A stretch of 17,393 nucleotides of DNA, from contig CAZFPO010000056.1 of the NCBI GenBank assembly GCA_964521105.1, positions 1-17,393 on the forward strand. Reading direction: 5' to 3'. A program made the translations under genes and the position numbers. Below are positions 13,985 through 17,393 of the stretch, one piece after another; within the stretch, counting starts at the first letter, position 1, and every line of letters starts with the position of its first letter. The notes under the pieces are model-generated. The model had not been told where the DNA came from, searched no databases, and saw only the letters and a program-made list of their open reading frames with translations. The stretch comes from JAQUGA01 sp964521105. GTDB taxonomy: Bacteria; Bacteroidota; Bacteroidia; Bacteroidales; WCHB1-69.

Positions 13985-14971
13985 ATGATACGAATTACAA
14001 AATACATTTTATTGTCGAGCATTTTTTTTCTATTCTCCTGTGCAGGTAAATTAGGTGATTATACTACTTCATCAACTGGAAAAACAGGCGAAATTTTAGT
14101 AGTTGCTAACCCCGATGTTTGGTTTGGTACCTTAAAAGATACGGTAACTAATTTTTTTAGTGAATTTCAATATGGGTTACCACAACCCGAACCACTATTT
14201 TCAATATTTGCAATCCCTTTTGAAAACTTCAACAAGGTGCTTCGACCGCACCGAAATGTATTTATGCTCGAAATTGACAAATCACTTACCGAAGCATCGG
14301 TTAAGGTTATTAAAGATAAATGGGCTACCCCACAAACTATTATTCAATTACAAGCACCTAATCGTGAATCGATGATTGTTGCTTTTTTAAAGTTCAAAGA
14401 GAGTATCCTAAATTATTTTAATACATCAGAAAGATTGAGGTTTCAGCGAGCTTATGAAAAAATGGAAAACATTCAATTAATGAATCAAATAAAATCAAAA
14501 TACAAATTTTCATTAACTATTCCTGAAGGCTATTTTTTAGCAACTAGTAAAGATGACTTTTTTTGGTTGCGGCGTGAAACTCCCGATATGTCATTTGCGG
14601 TTTTATATTATTCGGTAAATTACACCGATACAATGCAACTTAATTTAAAAGGTATTATAGAAACTCGTAATAAATTTACCAAAGATTATATCCCTGGACC
14701 AACAGAAGGCTCTTATCAGGTAGTTTCTAATGATGTTTATCCTCCACAATCGACTGTTCTTGACTTTGGTGGTAAATATGCTGTTGAAACTCGAGGGTTA
14801 TGGAAATTGGAGCATGATTTTATGGGAGGACCGTTTATAAATATTGCCTTTGTTGATGTTAAAAATAACAAGGTGATTTATTTTGATGGATTTGTTTATG
14901 CTCCACAAAATAAGAAACGCGATCAATTACGACAAGTAGAAGCTTTAATTTATACGTTTAAAGAAATTTAA
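13985..14971 (+). CDS. DUF4837-family lipoprotein
   Basis: A 328-residue lipoprotein. The signal peptide ends in a lipobox, LFSC, with C19 as the lipidation site. The mature protein has the DUF4837 pattern found in Bacteroidota: GKTGEILVVANPDVWFGTL near the N-terminus, then GLPQPEPLFSIFAIPFENF and RPHRNVFML. In the C-terminal half come the IPEGYFLA and FFWLRRETPDMS segments, a GPTEGSY stretch, and ETRGLWKLEHDFMGGPF. The family has no established function. It is predicted to sit in the envelope, probably on the outer membrane. It is the last gene of the permease/secreted protein/lipoprotein cluster, and only 7 nt separate its stop from that of the convergent pfkA. The family assignment is from recalled motif patterns, not from a search. 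Confidence 0.82.
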   Translation: MIRITKYILLSSIFFLFSCAGKLGDYTTSSTGKTGEILVVANPDVWFGTLKDTVTNFFSEFQYGLPQPEPLFSIFAIPFENFNKVLRPHRNVFMLEIDKSLTEASVKVIKDKWATPQTIIQLQAPNRESMIVAFLKFKESILNYFNTSERLRFQRAYEKMENIQLMNQIKSKYKFSLTIPEGYFLATSKDDFFWLRRETPDMSFAVLYYSVNYTDTMQLNLKGIIETRNKFTKDYIPGPTEGSYQVVSNDVYPPQSTVLDFGGKYAVETRGLWKLEHDFMGGPFINIAFVDVKNNKVIYFDGFVYAPQNKKRDQLRQVEALIYTFKEI

Positions 14972-14990
14972 TTTGGCATTAGTCGCCAAA
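14972..14990. terminator. Short hairpin between convergent stops (weak bidirectional terminator)
   Basis: TTTGGC (14972-14977) and GCCAAA (14985-14990) are 6-bp inverted arms with a 7-nt loop. The hairpin covers the 7-nt gap between the lipoprotein and pfkA genes and the last pfkA codons. There is no T-run on the plus strand and only a mixed T-rich region on the minus strand. Confidence 0.3.
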
Positions 14991-16076
14991 ACAAATTCCA
15001 ATGCCTTTAGCTGTTTTAACTAAGTTACTATTAACATCAACAAAATTAGGATTATTAATTACTTCAATTAATGGTACTGCAATAATGTCGGGGTGTCGGT
15101 AAGCTACCATGTGCCCAAATTTTCGTTCAAGAACCATTTCGAAGGCTTTAACACCAAATTGAGTAGCCAGCACTCTGTCGTAGGCAATGGGAATTCCTCC
15201 ACGTTGTAAATGACCTAAAACGGTAACTCGGACGTCTTGTTCAAGTCCTAACTCTTTTAAATCAAGTCTAAGTTGTTCACCAACACCACCCAGTTTTCGG
15301 TGAGCATATCCAACCTCGTCGGCTACTGTTGAGATAACATCACCGTCTATAGGTTTTGCTCCTTCGGCTATTACAATATTGCAAAAACCTCTGCCTTTCG
15401 TATATCTTGATTCAATTTTTGCTTTAACTTTTTGAATATCAAAAGGAATCTCGGGTATTAAACACACGTCGGCACCACCAGCAATAGCCGAATTTAAAGC
15501 AATCCACCCAGCATCTCGCCCCATTACTTCTAAAATAAAAGTTCTATTATGGCTAGCTGCTGTGGTTACTAATTTATCAACTGCTTCGGTTGCAATTTGT
15601 ACAGCTGTTTGAAAACCAAAGGTGAAATCGGTGGCCGATAAATCGTTGTCAATGGTTTTTGGAACTCCAATAATATTCAAACCCTTTTCAAAAAAAGCTT
15701 GTGAAAATCGTTGCGAGCCATCACCACCAATACTAATTACTGCTTCAACTCCCATATATTGAAGTTTGCGAATCATTTCATCAGATCTGTCTACACAAAT
15801 CCATGTGCCATCATTTGTTTTAATGGGCCACGAAAAAGGACCTCCTTTATTGGTTGTGCCTAAAATGGTACCTCCTTGATAGTGTATTCCTTCAACTGCT
15901 TTTCGGTCTAAAACCATAATTTCTGATGGTTCGCGAAGAATTCCATTAAATGATTCTATGGAACCTAATACTTCCCAGTCTGGCTCTTTGAGGGCTCTTT
16001 TAACAACGCCTCTAATAACTGCATTTAAACCAGGACAATCACCACCTCCGGTAGCAACTAAAACTCGTTTTACCAT
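14979..16076 (-). CDS. pfkA: 6-phosphofructokinase, group III-like (mixed ATP/PPi signature)
   Basis: A 365-residue phosphofructokinase that phosphorylates fructose 6-phosphate to fructose 1,6-bisphosphate in glycolysis. The nucleotide loop is GGGDCPGLNAVIRG (10-23), the phosphate site is GGDGS (117-121), the catalytic segment is PKTIDND (139-145, catalytic D143), the substrate site is MGRDAGW (185-191), and LGHLQRGG is present in the C-terminal half. By motif alignment, G120 corresponds to E. coli G104, which favours ATP. K140 corresponds to E. coli G124, where lysine is typical of PPi-dependent enzymes. The overall sequence resembles the group III (mixed-substrate) enzymes of actinomycetes, so ATP use is likely but not certain. 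It follows a small membrane protein gene by 6 nt and is probably expressed from that gene's promoter. Confidence 0.95.
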   Translation of the reverse strand: MVKRVLVATGGGDCPGLNAVIRGVVKRALKEPDWEVLGSIESFNGILREPSEIMVLDRKAVEGIHYQGGTILGTTNKGGPFSWPIKTNDGTWICVDRSDEMIRKLQYMGVEAVISIGGDGSQRFSQAFFEKGLNIIGVPKTIDNDLSATDFTFGFQTAVQIATEAVDKLVTTAASHNRTFILEVMGRDAGWIALNSAIAGGADVCLIPEIPFDIQKVKAKIESRYTKGRGFCNIVIAEGAKPIDGDVISTVADEVGYAHRKLGGVGEQLRLDLKELGLEQDVRVTVLGHLQRGGIPIAYDRVLATQFGVKAFEMVLERKFGHMVAYRHPDIIAVPLIEVINNPNFVDVNSNLVKTAKGIGICFGD

Positions 16077-16082
16077 ATTTTT

Positions 16083-16331
16083 TTATTGATTGGTGGGTGG
16101 TAGGGGTGGGTAATTTGTAGGTTTTTTAGGAGTTTCGGGATAAAGAACGGTAAAAATAAACAAAATAATTGCCGAAGAAACAAAAATTACCAGTAAACTT
16201 GTTAGTGATTTTGACAAAATATCGTCAATGTCGATAACTTTCCAAATGGCTAAAACACTAACAAGTGCTGTAGCTAAAACAAAAAGTGCTAACAAAATCG
16301 AAAAAAAACGCTTTATTACATTTAAATTCAT
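16083..16331 (-). CDS. Small two-helix membrane protein upstream of pfkA
   Basis: An 82-residue protein of no recognised family. Two hydrophobic helices are evident (about 8-31, FFSILLALFVLATALVSVLA; and about 42-64, SLTSLLVIFVSSAIILFIFTV). A short acidic link (VIDIDDI) joins them, and a proline-rich tail follows (ETPKKPTNYPPLPP). Both ends are likely cytoplasmic. The gene has a good -7 promoter element and is followed 6 nt later by pfkA, so the two are cotranscribed. The start at 16331 places the promoter 30 nt upstream. Base use resembles its neighbours and the reading frame is clean, which supports a real gene. A role in glycolysis is not implied by position alone. Confidence 0.72.
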   Translation of the reverse strand: MNLNVIKRFFSILLALFVLATALVSVLAIWKVIDIDDILSKSLTSLLVIFVSSAIILFIFTVLYPETPKKPTNYPPLPPTNQ

Positions 16332-16353
16332 TTTTCAATTTTTTTTTATGATT

Positions 16354-16369
16354 TAATTTTGCAAAATTA
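16354..16369. promoter_or_regulatory. 16-bp perfect palindrome with -7 elements on both strands
   Basis: TAATTTTGCAAAATTA reads the same on both strands, and each strand carries TAATTTTG, a TAnnTTTG match. The minus-strand copy (16362-16369) is 30 nt from the start of the small membrane protein-pfkA operon and is its likely promoter. The plus-strand copy (16354-16361) points to the kinase gene but would give a leader of about 175 nt. It could also be an operator for a dimeric regulator. Confidence 0.5.
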
Positions 16370-16495
16370 CACAAAATACAGATAAAATAATCGTAATAAA
16401 TTTTAATAAATTTCAATTTTTCATTGCCATCTTTTAATGTTATCGTTATAAAATTTAGTTTTATAGATAAAAAAGTTCTATTTGTCGTTTGATAC

Positions 16496-16525
16496 TTGCT
16501 ATAAATTAGGGATTAATTATCTTTA
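16496..16525 (+). promoter_or_regulatory. Candidate promoter of the sensor kinase gene
   Basis: TTG (16496-16498) and TATCTTTA (16518-16525), 19 nt apart, fit the Bacteroidota promoter with one mismatch in the -7 element (final A instead of G). It lies 16 nt before the ATG at 16542. Confidence 0.45.
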
Positions 16526-16541
16526 TCACAAAAAAACAAAA

Positions 16542-17393
16542 ATGATCCTTTTTGAATATAAATTTAAGTATCAGCGTTTATTAACTCATTTGCTTTTTTG
16601 GGTATCGTATGTGGTTTTATTCGCTTTTTTAATCAGTGTAAATACCGATTTAAACTTCGTAGTAGTTTTATTGCGAACTTTTTACTATTTACCACTTGAT
16701 ATTTTAGCCACTTATCTTACCATCTATGTTTTAATACCTCGTTTTTTAATAAAACGGAAATACCCTTATTTTGTATTGTTTTTTATTCTTATCGCTTTTT
16801 TTAATGTATTGGCTTATCAAGTAATTACTTACTTTATTTATATACCACTGTATTTTCCGCAAATTCCTCTTGAAAAATTTTCATTTTTTGATTTCGATAT
16901 TTGGACATCTCTTGTTTCTAATATTTCTATTGTAATTTTTGCTACTGCTATTAAGCTTACCAAATTTTGGATTGCCGAACAACAAGCAAAAGCCCAATTA
17001 GAAACCGAAAAAGCTAAAAGTGAATTAATGTTATTAAAGTCGCAAATTAATCCACATTTTATTTTTAACACATTAAATAATATTGATAGTTTAATCATTA
17101 CAAACCCTCAAAAAGCTTCGGAAAGTATTATTAAATTATCCGAAATTATGCGGTATGTAACTTACGAAATCAATGCCGACTTTGTTTCTATTGAGCAAGA
17201 AATTAATTATTTGATTGGTTATATTGAATTAAATCGTCTGCGATTTGGCAATGATTTTATCCAATTTACTACAAATGTTGAACATAGCTCAAAATTAATT
17301 GCTCCCATGCTTTTTATTCCATTGGTCGAAAATGCAATAAAACATGGCTATAAAAATTGCAAAAACCCGGGTGTAATTATAGATTTAAAAGTT
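16542..17393 (+). CDS. LytS/YehU-type sensor histidine kinase (incomplete at window end)
   Basis: An open frame from ATG 16542 to the last base, giving 284 residues without a stop. The C-terminus lies beyond the window. Four membrane helices (about 13-33, 43-65, 76-100 and 122-140) are followed by a coiled-coil-like linker (145-165) and the His_kinase domain of the LytS/YehU family. That domain contains SQINPHFIFNTLNNI (167-181), with the phospho-accepting H172, and the ATP-binding N-box PLVENAIKHG (260-269). The G-box region is still missing. Such kinases normally signal to a LytTR-type response regulator, usually encoded next. In Bacteroidota this kinase/LytTR pairing is very common, but the signal sensed is rarely known. 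No recognisable extracellular sensor domain is present, so sensing is probably through the membrane helices. Confidence 0.9.
   Translation, partial: MILFEYKFKYQRLLTHLLFWVSYVVLFAFLISVNTDLNFVVVLLRTFYYLPLDILATYLTIYVLIPRFLIKRKYPYFVLFFILIAFFNVLAYQVITYFIYIPLYFPQIPLEKFSFFDFDIWTSLVSNISIVIFATAIKLTKFWIAEQQAKAQLETEKAKSELMLLKSQINPHFIFNTLNNIDSLIITNPQKASESIIKLSEIMRYVTYEINADFVSIEQEINYLIGYIELNRLRFGNDFIQFTTNVEHSSKLIAPMLFIPLVENAIKHGYKNCKNPGVIIDLKV

Noticed and set aside
16380..16420. Short AT-rich direct repeats (AATAAATTT-like) between the pfkA operon and the kinase gene
   Set aside because: Two short copies in an AT-rich spacer are expected by chance. There is no unit spacing or array.
16838..17098. Minus-strand 86-codon ORF near the right edge
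   Set aside because: The plus strand carries a continuous LytS/YehU kinase frame with H-box and N-box through the same interval.

Overview
This window looks like chromosomal DNA from a member of the Bacteroidota. It is AT-rich, and its genes lack Shine-Dalgarno sequences. Several genes are preceded by the Bacteroidota-type -7 element TAnnTTTG. The gene content also fits: a type IX secretion (T9SS) type B sorting domain, SprB-like repeats, a DUF4837 lipoprotein and a group III-like phosphofructokinase. The genus cannot be fixed from this sequence. I see no insertion sequence, phage gene, tRNA, rRNA or CRISPR array, and no obviously foreign block. This is mostly housekeeping and cell-envelope chromosome.

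Layout, left to right. Positions 1-58 hold the terminator hairpin of a rightward transcript that begins outside the window. It faces a leftward operon (2581 to 200): rbfA, a membrane-anchored SAM methyltransferase, and a LolC/LolE-like permease with its own terminator. Divergent from rbfA is a rightward pair: an MsbA-like ABC exporter and an M20-family amidohydrolase. Two exported proteins follow: a small putative outer-membrane barrel and a 740-residue cell-surface protein with a lamin-tail domain, three SprB-like repeats, a PKD domain and a T9SS type B C-terminus. Next come dprA and an orphan ECF sigma factor that ends at a perfect intrinsic terminator. Convergent to the sigma gene is purH.

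Divergent from purH is a rightward three-gene envelope cluster (12244-14971): a MacB/FtsX-type permease with no ATPase, a small secreted protein of unknown function, and a DUF4837 lipoprotein. Facing it is a leftward pair, a two-helix small membrane protein followed by pfkA, a phosphofructokinase with mixed ATP/PPi signature residues. The right edge carries an incomplete LytS/YehU-type sensor histidine kinase (16542 to the window end).

Together the genes cover ribosome maturation (RbfA), purine synthesis (PurH), glycolysis (PfkA), recombination and DNA uptake (DprA), lipid and lipoprotein transport (MsbA-like, LolC/E-like, MacB-like), and surface display and signalling. No clearly new multi-gene system is evident. 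The best leads are fine-scale. They are a pair of nearly leaderless divergent promoters between rbfA and the ABC exporter, a 16-bp perfect palindrome carrying -7 elements on both strands upstream of the pfkA operon, an inverted repeat at the sigma-gene promoter, and the uncharacterised permease/secreted protein/DUF4837 cluster.
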